DNA from: an uncultured Eubacterium sp.
GTDB taxonomy: Bacteria; Bacillota; Clostridia; Lachnospirales; Lachnospiraceae
DNA length: 64,000 nt
Direction of reading: 5' to 3'
Assembly (NCBI GenBank): GCA_910584065.1
Contig: CAJTZN010000007.1
Coordinates: forward strand, 1-64,000
Shown here piece by piece: positions 1 to 8,300 of the stretch. The translations under genes were made by a program, and so were the position numbers. Numbering within the stretch: the first letter of the stretch is position 1; every line of letters starts with the position of its first letter. A model generated the notes under the pieces. It made no database searches. It saw only the letters and a program-made list of their open reading frames with translations, and was not told where the DNA came from.

Positions 1-600
1 GGAGAGGGAAACCGCCTGTTTGAAAAGCCGGGTGGGGATATGCTTCCGGCCTGTCCTGCTGGCGCTCTCCCCACGCTCCAAGTCAGGATATTTCTCCACC
101 ATATAGGCGTGAAAATCGTCCTGCCACTTCGTCAGGTTTGCCCGGTTGCCGATAATCTCCTTTGCACACAGGCGGTTGTCCTTTGTCAGCGGAACAAAGG
201 TCAAATGCAGGTGGGGCGTTTTCTCGTCCATGTGTACCACCGCCGACACGATATTTTCCCGGCCTACCCGGTCAATGAGGAAATCCGCCGCCCGCTGGAA
301 AAACGCCTGTATCTCCTTTGGGTGTTTGCCCTTGAAAAACTCCGGGCTGGCGGTGATCAGCGTATCGACAAACCGGGTGCTGTCCTTGCGGGTGCGGCAG
401 CCAGCCTGTTCAATACGGTTTTGAATGAAGTGGTAATATCTACCCTCCGGTTTAACGATGTGGAAATTGTACTTGCTCCGGCTGGTGTCAATGTCGGGAT
501 TGCTGGCGTATTGTTCTTTCTGTCTTTCGTGGTGGGCTTCCAGCGGCCTTGCCGGATTGCCCTTGTGCTTCTCAAATCGCAAAATTGCGTGTTGTGCCAT
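1..600 (-). CDS. MobV-type (Pre/Mob) plasmid relaxase, 3' end off window
   Basis: The reading frame starts with ATG at 600, preceded by a strong AAAGGAG site, and runs off the left edge without a stop, giving about 200 N-terminal residues. The motif HMDEKTPHLHLTFVPL matches the metal-binding signature of MobV (Mob_Pre) relaxases, which nick one strand at oriT and start conjugative mobilisation. A conserved stretch on accessory-element DNA processing follows (KWQDDFHAYMVEKYP). A RepA-like gene and a Cys-rich protein gene lie upstream on the same strand, as in Clostridia mobilisable elements. The family call is strong; whether the full protein is intact cannot be seen. Confidence 0.88.
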   Translation of the reverse strand, partial: MAQHAILRFEKHKGNPARPLEAHHERQKEQYASNPDIDTSRSKYNFHIVKPEGRYYHFIQNRIEQAGCRTRKDSTRFVDTLITASPEFFKGKHPKEIQAFFQRAADFLIDRVGRENIVSAVVHMDEKTPHLHLTFVPLTKDNRLCAKEIIGNRANLTKWQDDFHAYMVEKYPDLERGESASRTGRKHIPTRLFKQAVSLS

Positions 601-615
601 TGAACTCCTTTCCCC

Positions 616-677
616 ATTCCATTCCTTTCCGGCGGGTTTTCCCGCCGAAAATATCTCTGATAGGATTGGAATGGAAT
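616..677. promoter_or_regulatory. Nested inverted repeat upstream of mob, candidate oriT
   Basis: A perfect 10-bp inverted repeat (ATTCCATTCC at 616-625, GGAATGGAAT at 668-677) encloses a tight GGCGGG/CCCGCC hairpin at 631-646. It begins 16 bp upstream of the relaxase start codon. MobV relaxases generally act on an inverted-repeat oriT just upstream of their own gene, so this is a candidate origin of transfer. There is no T-run, so a terminator is less likely. The nick site cannot be assigned by eye. Confidence 0.4.
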
Positions 678-773
678 CGATATAAATAGATGGTTTTAAT
701 CTCTGTATTTCTATATACCGTCCGGTTTCCGCACTCCAAGAGGATTGATTTTCGTACTTATCAAGTACGGTTT

Positions 774-1169
774 TCAGCCCTTCGGCGTACCGCAGCCGGA
801 CTTCTTGAAGTCGGTGTTTGGAACCGCTTCATAGGATTTCGGGTAAATGCGGTTGGGTTTTCCACAGCCCTGTTTCTGTATCTCCGCCAGCCCCGCATAC
901 TGCAACTCCCGCAGGGTATTCACCGCCTTCTGCCGCCCACAGTGGAGCAAAGCGACCACCTCGCAGATGGGGTAATACAGGTAAATCCGCCCATATTCGT
1001 CTGCCCAGCTGTTCTTGCGGGACAATTCCGCCCGCCGCAGGATAAAGGCGTACAGCACCTTTGCTTCGTTGGACAGGGGCTTGAATGCAGGAGCTTCAAA
1101 AAGGAAATTGGGGAGCCGGGTGAAGCTGATGGCTTTCTCCGGCTGGTGAATGTAAATCGTGTTTGTCAT
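774..1169 (-). CDS. RepA_N-like replication initiator protein A, short
   Basis: This 131-residue protein begins MTNTIYIHQPEKAISFTRLP and contains LSNEAKVLYAFILRRAELS, typical of the N-terminal winged-helix domain of RepA_N replication initiators found on Firmicutes plasmids and conjugative elements. Only the N-terminal domain is present. After the TGA at 774 the same frame continues with residues that look like the usual linker (KINPLGVRKPDG) but contains further stops, so the protein is either naturally short or truncated. It lies in the same direction as the relaxase downstream, with about 170 bp between them. Confidence 0.7.
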   Translation of the reverse strand: MTNTIYIHQPEKAISFTRLPNFLFEAPAFKPLSNEAKVLYAFILRRAELSRKNSWADEYGRIYLYYPICEVVALLHCGRQKAVNTLRELQYAGLAEIQKQGCGKPNRIYPKSYEAVPNTDFKKSGCGTPKG

Positions 1170-1280
1170 AGCGTGTTTTGTGGACGGTTAGAAGCCCGTT
1201 TTCCGGGGTGGGCGATAAAACATACCGCCCGCCCCGGTTTTGGGCTTGCGGAGCCTTGCAAATCAAGGCTTTTCCCCGCC

Positions 1281-1694
1281 TTAACTGTCCACAGCAGACC
1301 TCCTTTTCCGTTCACTTTCTGTTTTCTGCCGCCTGTGAACTCTGGCGGCACAGCCGGGGCAGTATTTTGCCCGGTTGGATTTGGGGACGAACACACCGCC
1401 GCAGACCTCACAGCGTTTCAAGTCCTTATCCCGGAAAATCTCCGCTTCCAGCGTCCCGTCCAGCGGCAAGACCGCCCAGCGGAACCACTTACAGCAGACC
1501 GAGAAAGAAATCGTCTGCGGACAGGTGCAGGTGTCCCCATCGTCAAGGACAATGCAGTTGCCGTCCTCACAGCAACAGCACTCCCGGCGTATCAGGCTGG
1601 CCGCCTGTTTTCTCTGCGCCGGGGTCATGCGGTAAAGGGAACCGTCCGGCCTGCGTTCCAGCGGCGGCAAGTCTTTATAGGGGTTATCTCTCAT
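1281..1694 (-). CDS. Cysteine-rich VLP-domain protein of mobile elements
   Basis: The start is the ATG at 1694, five bases after GGAGGG; the longer open frame upstream has no comparable site. The 137-residue product has many cysteines in pairs and clusters (RRECCCCEDGNCIVLDDGD, SVCCKWF, CEVCGGVFVPKSNRAKYCPGC) and the AVLPLD segment characteristic of the Cys-rich VLP family. The C-terminal part resembles a zinc ribbon. The family is common next to relaxase and repA genes on Clostridia conjugative elements; its function is not known to me. Metal binding is inferred from the cysteine spacing. Confidence 0.75.
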   Translation of the reverse strand: MRDNPYKDLPPLERRPDGSLYRMTPAQRKQAASLIRRECCCCEDGNCIVLDDGDTCTCPQTISFSVCCKWFRWAVLPLDGTLEAEIFRDKDLKRCEVCGGVFVPKSNRAKYCPGCAARVHRRQKTESERKRRSAVDS

Positions 1695-1787
1695 GCGTTC
1701 CCTCCATTTTGCTTTCCGTTGCCGTTCTCCCCGAAAAGGTTTCCTGCCCCATTCCTGCGGCGTGTTCCGGCGTTGGCACGCTCCTCG

Positions 1788-1813
1788 CAACTTCGGGACA
1801 TTTTGTCCCGAAG
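1788..1813. repeat. Hairpin and first copy of a 21-bp element repeat
   Basis: CTTCGGGACA at 1791-1800 and TGTCCCGAAG at 1804-1813 form a perfect 10-bp stem with a three-base loop. The stretch 1788-1808 recurs with one mismatch at 4669-4689, on the other side of the repressor and resistance genes. It may be an internal recombination or regulatory site of the element. Confidence 0.5.
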
Positions 1814-1920
1814 TCCGACTCCTTGCGGTGCTTCCCCAGCCGGGGTATTCCTTTTCGGACGGTCATTCTGTTTTCAAGGTGCCGTCCATCGATGAACTAC
1901 CCTAAGTCTACACGAAAAAA

Positions 1921-2005
1921 ATGCAATTCCCGGAATATTGCGAGAATTGCATTTTGATGAAGTTTACACTTTGGAAATTGCATTTTTGCAATCATTCTGT
2001 ATAAT
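1921..2005 (+). promoter_or_regulatory. Promoter with operator-like repeats for the XRE regulator
   Basis: A sigma-A type promoter is visible: TTGCAT at 1978-1983, a 16-bp spacer and a perfect TATAAT at 2000-2005. Upstream, ATGCAATTC (1921-1929) and GAATTGCAT (1944-1952) form a 9-bp inverted repeat. A third half-site, AAATTGCAT (1975-1983), overlaps the -35 box. Repeated half-sites around a promoter feeding an XRE gene suggest autorepression; the binding itself is inferred. Confidence 0.6.
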
Positions 2006-2032
2006 GGAAGTATGCGGAGGAGGTGCGTATCT

Positions 2033-2836
2033 ATGGCTTTACCCGGAACGCCCGGACAGCGGATTTCCGATTTATGCAACGGGAACCACATCACACAAAA
2101 GGAACTTGCGGAGAAGATAGGCGTTTCCGCTTCCCAGTTGAGCCGCATTGTCAGCGGCGAAACAAGAACGGTCAGCAGTGATATTCTCATAGGTGTGGCA
2201 AAGGAATTTAAGGTATCGACAGACTACATACTGGGCTTGTCTACCGTGAGCGTTCGTAAAAGCTACGATATTTCTGAATTAGGCTTGTCCGAGGGAGCCG
2301 TGAGGGGGCTTGTGACGGGTGCTGTTGATGTGCAAATCCTCAACCGCCTGTTGGAACACAGGAATTTTCCTAAGCTGATAGATTTGATACGGATTTATTT
2401 TCAGGATACGGCGGCAAAGGGCATAACAGCAAGAAACCAGCTTATCGAGATGGCAACGGCTTCCCTGTCCGACCTGATGAAAGAACACCCGGAACACCGG
2501 GCAGAAGCGAAGCAGGATTTACAGCTTTTGAACGCCCAAAAGATAGGGGAACATGAAGCGGAGATTGAAAAAATCAAAAATGTGTTCCTGGCTATCCTGC
2601 GGGACATTAAGAAAGACATTGACAACGGGGAACAGCCGGGAGAAGCTGTGACCGCCGCTATGTTCCAAGCCATGCGGGACGCACTGGCGGAACAGAAACA
2701 AAAACCACTTTCCATTGACGATGTAACGGCGATGATAGCTGGACAGATCGGACAGCTTACACCGATGGATAAAGAAACTGTTGAAATGTTCCAGCAGTTT
2801 GCGAAGAAGATGATTGAGCAGGCAGGAACAAAGTGA
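2033..2836 (+). CDS. XRE-family helix-turn-helix regulator
   Basis: The start chosen is the ATG at 2033, nine bases after GGAGGAGGT; an ATG seven codons earlier lies before that site and is unlikely. The N-terminal 65 residues form an XRE/Cro helix-turn-helix (TQKELAEKIGVSASQLSRIV) with the usual tail KEFKVSTDYILGLS. The remaining 200 residues are helical and charged, without a recognised catalytic domain, and probably mediate oligomerisation. It is the first gene rightward in the element, behind an operator-like promoter, so it likely represses itself and perhaps other element genes. The gene for a P-loop protein follows after 28 bp. Confidence 0.85.
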   Translation: MALPGTPGQRISDLCNGNHITQKELAEKIGVSASQLSRIVSGETRTVSSDILIGVAKEFKVSTDYILGLSTVSVRKSYDISELGLSEGAVRGLVTGAVDVQILNRLLEHRNFPKLIDLIRIYFQDTAAKGITARNQLIEMATASLSDLMKEHPEHRAEAKQDLQLLNAQKIGEHEAEIEKIKNVFLAILRDIKKDIDNGEQPGEAVTAAMFQAMRDALAEQKQKPLSIDDVTAMIAGQIGQLTPMDKETVEMFQQFAKKMIEQAGTK

Positions 2837-2864
2837 TAAATTTGAATTGTGAGGGAAAATACAG

Positions 2865-3410
2865 ATGAATCAAGGAAGAATTATTGTGATTACAGGCTCA
2901 CCGGGGACAGGAAAAACAACAACTGCGTCAATTGTCGCAAAGGAATCAGATATGGATAAATCAGTGCATATGCACACCGATGACTTTTTTCATTACTTAA
3001 GCAAAGGCGCAATACCACCACATTTGCCAGAATCCAACGAGCAAAATCTGGTTGTCATTGAAGCCTTTTTAGAAGCTGCAAAGCGATATGCTCGTGGCGG
3101 ATATGATGTAATTGTAGATGGGATTGTCGGGCCATGGTTTTTGGAGCCATGGAAAGCTCTTGCCCAAGAAGATTACGAGGTACACTATATTGTATTAAGA
3201 GCGAGTAAAAAAGAAACTATGAAGCGAGCTGTGGAACGCTCAAAATTAGATAGAAAAACAAATATTGAATTAGTGGAAACAATGTGGGAGCAATTTTCCG
3301 GTTTGGGAGTATATGAATCAAATGTCATAGACACAACTACATTCACAATTAAAGATACGGTTTCCGCAATAAAAGAAAGAGTTGCATGTGGGACGTCTTT
3401 ACTATCTTAG
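2865..3410 (+). CDS. Small P-loop kinase/ATPase, resistance-associated
   Basis: The 181-residue protein opens with MNQGRIIVITGSPGTGKTTT, a clear Walker A motif at residues 11-18. Later HTDDFFHYL and DVIVDGIVGPW fit the substrate-binding region and second acidic strand of small-molecule kinases of the shikimate/gluconate/chloramphenicol phosphotransferase type. Codon use is AT-rich, unlike the flanking chromosome. It lies between the element's regulator and the streptomycin resistance gene. A drug or nucleoside phosphotransferase role is possible but not demonstrated by the sequence; generic AAA ATPase is the safer call. Its ribosome binding site is GTGAGGG. Confidence 0.65.
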   Translation: MNQGRIIVITGSPGTGKTTTASIVAKESDMDKSVHMHTDDFFHYLSKGAIPPHLPESNEQNLVVIEAFLEAAKRYARGGYDVIVDGIVGPWFLEPWKALAQEDYEVHYIVLRASKKETMKRAVERSKLDRKTNIELVETMWEQFSGLGVYESNVIDTTTFTIKDTVSAIKERVACGTSLLS

Positions 3411-3432
3411 ACATTCCCATTTGTCAGGAAGA

Positions 3433-3517
3433 TAGCAAAGCCAGCCGAGCCAGTCAACGGTCAAGATGAACGGCGCATTTCATGCGCCGCCGTTGACAGT
3501 CCCGCCCGTCTTTGCTA
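3433..3517. repeat. Large nested inverted repeat between cargo genes
   Basis: Three nested stems share one axis: TAGCAAAG/CTTTGCTA (3433-3440, 3510-3517), GTCAACGG/CCGTTGAC (3453-3460, 3490-3497) and CGGCGCAT/ATGCGCCG (3471-3478, 3482-3489) with a three-base loop. It may end transcription of the upstream kinase gene, but no T-run follows, so a recombination or mobility relic is also possible. Confidence 0.5.
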
Positions 3518-3585
3518 AAGGGTAATCAAGGCGGGAAAGCCCTAAAATGGCTTCACACCTATTTCAATAATTGGAGGAGATAAAA

Positions 3586-4452
3586 ATGAGATCAGAAAAG
3601 GAAGTTTATGATATTGTTTTGAATTTTGCAAAAACAGACAAACGCATTCGCATGGTTACTTTGGAAGGATCTAGAACAAATACAAATATTCCGCCTGATG
3701 ATTTTCAGGATTTTGATATTACTTTTTTTGTTACGGATATGGACAGCTTCACAAGTGATGATAAATGGCTAGATATATTTGGTGAAAGGTTGATTCTGCA
3801 AAAGCCGGAAGATATGGAATTATTTCCAGCTGTAGAAAAGGGATTTTCATATTTAATGCTGTTTACTGATGATGTTAAGATAGATTTAACTTTGCTGCCG
3901 CTGGAACTGATAGACGAGTATTTTACATGGGATAAACTGGTAAAGTTACTGTTGGATAAAGACAACCGTATCGTAAAGCCGCCAATACCAACGGATATAG
4001 ACTACCACTTGCAGAAGCCTACTCAAAGAATGTTTGACGATTGCTGTAATGAATTTTGGAATACTACAACATATGTAGTAAAGGGCTTATGCCGCAAAGA
4101 AATTCTTTTTGCTATTGACCATATGAATGATATAGTACGAAAAGAATTGCTTCGCATGATTTCCTGGCTGATTGGTATCAAACAGGGATTTCATTTCAGT
4201 TTGGGAAAAAACTATAAATTTATGAAGCAATATGTCCCAGAGGAATTGTGGGAACGACTTATGTCCACTTATAATATGGATTCCTATCCCCATATGTGGG
4301 AATCCTTTGAACAATGTATGGCATTGTTCCGGGAGGTTTCGTCAGAAGTGGCATGCCAGTTGGATTACCAGTATCCACTATATGATGAAAAAATCAGTAA
4401 TTATGTGATTCGGCAAAAGAAAAAATATGGCATTGAAGATGATAACAAATAA
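3586..4452 (+). CDS. aadE: Aminoglycoside 6-nucleotidyltransferase ANT(6), streptomycin resistance
   Basis: The start is the ATG at 3586, five bases after GGAGGAGAT; the upstream TTG contains that site itself. The 288-residue product matches ANT(6) enzymes throughout: VTLEGSRTNTN and DFQDFDITFFV form the nucleotidyltransferase core with its metal-binding aspartates, then KPEDMELFP, KIDLTLLPLE, DDCCNEFWN and VKGLCRKEILFAIDH. These enzymes adenylylate streptomycin at the 6-position and inactivate it. The C-terminus (NYVIRQKKKYG) resembles the ANT(6)-Ib branch more than ANT(6)-Ia, from memory. The AT-rich composition contrasts with the GC-richer flanks and supports acquisition with the element. 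Confidence 0.93.
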   Translation: MRSEKEVYDIVLNFAKTDKRIRMVTLEGSRTNTNIPPDDFQDFDITFFVTDMDSFTSDDKWLDIFGERLILQKPEDMELFPAVEKGFSYLMLFTDDVKIDLTLLPLELIDEYFTWDKLVKLLLDKDNRIVKPPIPTDIDYHLQKPTQRMFDDCCNEFWNTTTYVVKGLCRKEILFAIDHMNDIVRKELLRMISWLIGIKQGFHFSLGKNYKFMKQYVPEELWERLMSTYNMDSYPHMWESFEQCMALFREVSSEVACQLDYQYPLYDEKISNYVIRQKKKYGIEDDNK

Positions 4453-4668
4453 AATTTTTTCAATCGAAAAAATTTATTTTGATTATTCAATTTTGAAAAA
4501 CTGAATACCTCAAAATCAGAAAGAGAGCGGCCAAGCACTTTGAGGGATTGGCCGCCTTGTCCACCCATCCAGCGGGACAGCGGGCGGAGGTCAAGGCCGG
4601 GTGTAAACCCGTTCATTTCAGCCTTGACGGTTGCCCGTTGTCCTGCTACTTTTCCGGGAGTGTGGCCA

Positions 4669-4689
4669 CAACTTCGGGACACTTTGTCC
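4669..4689. repeat. Second copy of the 21-bp element repeat
   Basis: This copy differs from 1788-1808 by one base and, like it, sits in a hairpin, here with the less perfect partner ACAAGTTG. The two copies lie about 2.9 kb apart in the same orientation and bracket the regulator, the kinase and the resistance gene. Confidence 0.5.
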
Positions 4690-4871
4690 ACAAGTTGGAG
4701 CGTAGGACGAGGAACTGGGGCTTTCATATACGCCCTGTCTGCTGATGAGTCCAGACCTGCGCTTGCGGCTCCACGCCACGCAAGCACAGCCCTGTTTTCC
4801 TGCCGCTTCAAATGCCCTTGCCCTCCCCGGCGGCAACGGCATTTTCACGGCAACGCCGGCAGAGCGTATAA

Positions 4872-4923
4872 CACACTACACTTTGCTTCGCAAAGTCGTG
4901 TGCCAAATGGGGGCGTTGCCCCC
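4872..4923. repeat. Tandem hairpins near element end
   Basis: ACTTTGC (4880-4886) and GCAAAGT (4890-4896) pair around a TTC loop, and flanking CACAC/GTGTG extends the stem. Seven bases on, GGGGGC (4909-4914) pairs with GCCCCC (4918-4923). Such paired hairpins are common near transfer origins or ends of Clostridia mobile elements, but no specific match is claimed. Confidence 0.35.
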
Positions 4924-4938
4924 TTTGGAAACCCCCAC

Positions 4939-4988
4939 AAGAAAAGGCGGTACGCTACCCCTCCACGGGGCGCATACCGCCTTTTCTT
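4939..4988. terminator. Strong bidirectional terminator-like stem
   Basis: A perfect 14-bp stem pairs 4939-4952 with 4975-4988; each arm ends in AAGAAAA/TTTTCTT, so U-rich 3' flanks occur in both directions. It could end transcription from the resistance gene side and protect the element from chromosomal read-through. Confidence 0.6.
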
Positions 4989-5050
4989 GTTATCCAGCCC
5001 TCCGGCTGTATCGGTTGAGCAAAAGTCCGCGTGGGATTGATGTGGTATCT

Positions 5051-5188
5051 TTAACTTTGGGAAACTCCATTTTCCCACTTGGATACGGCCTGGAATGAAA
5101 GGTTCAGTTTTTGGGCGAGCTGATTCTGCGTCAGGCCCAGTTCTTTACGCCTTTTACTTATGACTTCTCCTGTTTTCAGATCATTCAT
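5051..5188 (-). pseudogene. XRE-family HTH gene truncated at the element junction
   Basis: The ATG at 5188 follows a good site (AAGGAGG, seven bases). The 45-residue product starts MNDLKTGEVISKRRKELGLT and contains the complete helix-turn-helix (QNQLAQKLNLSFQAVSKWEN), then ends GVSQS at a TAA. Proteins of this type normally continue after VSQ with PDI-type residues and a further 60 or more residues. Loss of homology exactly here, where the structured element DNA begins, suggests that the element inserted into this chromosomal regulator gene or that a deletion joined the two. The remainder is not present in the window. Confidence 0.6.
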
Positions 5189-5277
5189 TGTAAATCCTCC
5201 TTATGCGCGGTCCTCTTTTCGTCTATCACTTTCCTCTTTATTGTAGTATGATCGAACAGGTATCGCAATAACGCAAG

Positions 5278-5335
5278 AAGAGAATTTCGCACAGCGGTTC
5301 AACGGGTAGTTGAACTGTGATGACGAAATTCTCTT
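5278..5335. terminator. Large terminator hairpin after the kinase gene
   Basis: Arms 5278-5289 and 5324-5335 (AAGAGAATTTCG/CGAAATTCTCTT) are perfect, and an inner GTTCAAC/GTTGAAC stem extends the structure. T-rich flanks occur on both sides. It lies between the truncated XRE gene and the 3' end of the histidine kinase gene and may serve as a terminator on the minus strand for the kinase. Confidence 0.6.
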
Positions 5336-5396
5336 TTATATCTGAAATATACCGCTAATTTCCCGATGCCCGTATCGTTTACCGACCTCTGCCCGC

Positions 5397-8300
5397 TCAG
5401 GACAACACTTTCCGTAGCAGCTTAAACAGCTGTTCCACATCGATCGGCTTCGCCAGGTGCCCGTTCATCCCGCAGTTCAAAGCCTCCCGTTTGTCCTCTT
5501 CAAACGCATTCGCAGTCATCGCGAAAATCGGTATCGACGCCAGTTCTCTATTTTCCATTTTCCGCACGACTTTCGTGGCCTCATACCCGTTCATCACCGG
5601 CATCTTCACATCCATGAGCACCAGCTGGTAATACCCCGGCTCCGATTTTTTCAGCATCTCCACGGCAATCTGTCCATTCCCCGCGACTTCCACATCGAGA
5701 CCGGCCTCTTCCAGGATCGCCACCGCGATCTCCTGATTGAGTTCATTGTCCTCTGCCAGAAGGATGCGTCCCTTCGGAAGGTCTTCTATCGCGAACTCGT
5801 CCTCTGTTTCCTCCATCTCCTCCGCATTGACAACCGAATTCAGGCAGCTGCTCAGTTCCGACATGAACAGCGGCTTACTGCAGAATGCCGTAACGCCGGC
5901 TTCCTTCGCCTCACTTTCGATCTCCGACCAGTCATAGGCGGTCAGGACGATCACCGACACCTCCTCACCCATCTCCTTGCGGATCCGGCGCGTCACTTCG
6001 ATACCATTCATATCCGGGAGCAGCCAGTCAATGATATAAACGCTGTAGCTGTCTCCCCTCGTGGAAGCCTGACGCGTGCGCAGCACCGCCTCTTTACCTG
6101 ACAGGGTCCACTCCGCGCGCAGGCCAAGCTGTCCCAGCATGAACGAAACATTGTCACACGTATCGAAATCATCGTCCACCACGAGCGCCCGGCAATTTTT
6201 CAGTTCCGGAATCTCCTGATACGTTTTTGTTTCCGGGCTGAGGCGGAATGTAAATCCCACGGTAAACTCCGTTCCCACTCCCTGCTCGCTCTTTACATTG
6301 ATCGTGCCGTTCATCATATCAACGATATTTTTCGTGATCGCCATTCCGAGGCCGGCGCCCTCAATCCCGCTGCTCGTCGTCGTTCTCTCTCTCTCAAACG
6401 GTTCAAATATATGTAAAACAAACTCTTCGCTCATACCAATGCCGGTATCCTTGATCGTAAACTCGTAATTCGCGTATCCTTTCGGCGCCCCGCCTTTTTC
6501 CGTCACACGCAGGCTGACGATGCCGCCCGCTGTCGTATATTTCACGGAATTGCTCAGCAGATTCAGAAGAACCTGGTTCAAACGAAGTTTATCACAGTAA
6601 ATCTCCTCGTTCATGACATCGACCGCATCGAGATACAATTCCAACTGTTTGGCGCGAATATCGGACTGCAGAATATTGCGCAGCTCGTGCAGGATATCGG
6701 GGAGGCTGCACAGTTTTTCCTCCAAATGCATTTTGCCGCTTTCGATACGGCTCATATCGAGAACATCATTGATCAGGCTCAGCAAATGATTTCCGGATGT
6801 CATGATTTTCTTCAGATACTCCTCCACCTGCTCCCTCTGTTCAATGTGCGTGATGGCCAGCGCGGTAAAACCGATGATCGCGTTCATCGGCGTGCGGATG
6901 TCGTGTGACATATGGGAAAGGAATACACTCTTTGCCTTGCTCGCCTGATTCGCCTGCATGAGCGCATCCTCCAGCAGGTTTTTCTGCTCCATCTCATTCC
7001 GGATCTCTTCGTCCACGCTGTGGAAGCCCAATACGATACCGTGGTTCTGCTTCCACGTACCCGCGCGAACGGCCTTCATTTGGAAATACTTGACAGATCC
7101 ATCTTTCAAAATGCGGTAGTTCACGGAATACACTTTCTTCCCCGCCAGTTCTTTGAGGAAAACTTCCCGCGAAGACGCCTCCCGCAGCATCTCCCGGTCA
7201 TCCTCATGCACAAACGTCTCTATGTACTTCTCCATCCCCACATCCAGCGGCAGTTCCTCATCAAAAGCATCGGCGAACATTTTCTCATCCGTTTGCACCC
7301 GGAAACCAAAACCGGTATCCAGATCAAAAAAGCAGACGAGTTTATAATCAACACTCAGCGCCTGGACAAGCTCCTTCTGCCGTTTTTCCTTTTTCTTTTC
7401 CTGCAGCTTCTGAGCTGTACAGTCTAATAGAAAACGCTGGTAAACAAGCTGACCGTTTTCCTCCAGCATTTTTACGTTCCCCATAATATGTAAAATTTCC
7501 CCGTCATCGTGCTGCACGCGGTATTCCACGCCGACATTATCCCCTACTTCACGCAGTTTCCTGATCGCCTCGATAAGTTTCGGCTTATCCTCATCCATAA
7601 CGGAAGGTGCGATCATTTCAAACCCTTTTTCTTCTAGTTCCTCTTTGGTCTCATATCCTAAAATTTTGAGTGCCGCCCGGTTTATACTGATGATCTGTTT
7701 TCCATCCTCCGAATGGAGCATTACGCCGCATTCGATTGAAGTAAAAATTTTTTCAAACGACTGGTTTTTCCGGATGATCTCCTGTTCATACTCACGCTCT
7801 TTTGTCACATCAATGGCCACACCGACCGTCCCCATTACACTGCCATCCACATTGTACAATGGCGATTTGTATGTTGTGAGCTGGCGCATCCCCTCGCCGG
7901 TTTTGATCGTTTCCTCCGACACAAATGTCTTTTCTTTCGTCATAACTTCACGCTCGGACTCGATGCATACCGGGTCGTCCTCTTCGACATCCCAAATATA
8001 GGCATGGCGACGCCCCTCTACCTGTTCCTTCGTCTTCCCGACGGTCCGGCAGAAGCTGTCGTTTACCTTCTCGTGAACACCATCCTTATCTTTAAACCAC
8101 ACCAGGTTCGGCACATTGTTTATCGTCGCCTCCAGAAAATGTCTGGTTTCCCAAAAATCCTTGTTCATTTTATACGTCTGCTGCCACCGCAGAAAACGGA
8201 AACGTATCTCCTCATCAGACAGGGGAAACGTCCATATATCTTTAACTTCCGGCAGGGCATCTGACAAATCCCGGATCTGCTCCTTCTCAGCAAGCAAAAT

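Larger units (their letters stand above)
4453..5050. other. Non-coding right end of the mobile element
   Basis: This 600-bp stretch after the resistance gene has no credible gene. It is rich in secondary structure: a second copy of the 21-bp repeat (4669-4689), a hairpin at 4872-4902, a GGGGGC/GCCCCC stem at 4909-4923 and a strong 14-bp stem at 4939-4988. Long open frames on both strands exist but lack ribosome binding sites and recognisable domains. It runs directly into a truncated XRE gene, so I read it as the terminal region of the element. Confidence 0.5.

Noticed and set aside
690..1895. A 401-codon open frame on the plus strand
   Set aside because: It runs antisense across the RepA-like and Cys-rich genes, which have good binding sites and family motifs; its own translation shows no domain.
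4401..5040. Overlapping open frames of 136, 166 and 117 codons on both strands
   Set aside because: They have no ribosome binding sites, high Arg/Ser/Pro content and cross several hairpins; they reflect GC-rich structured element DNA.
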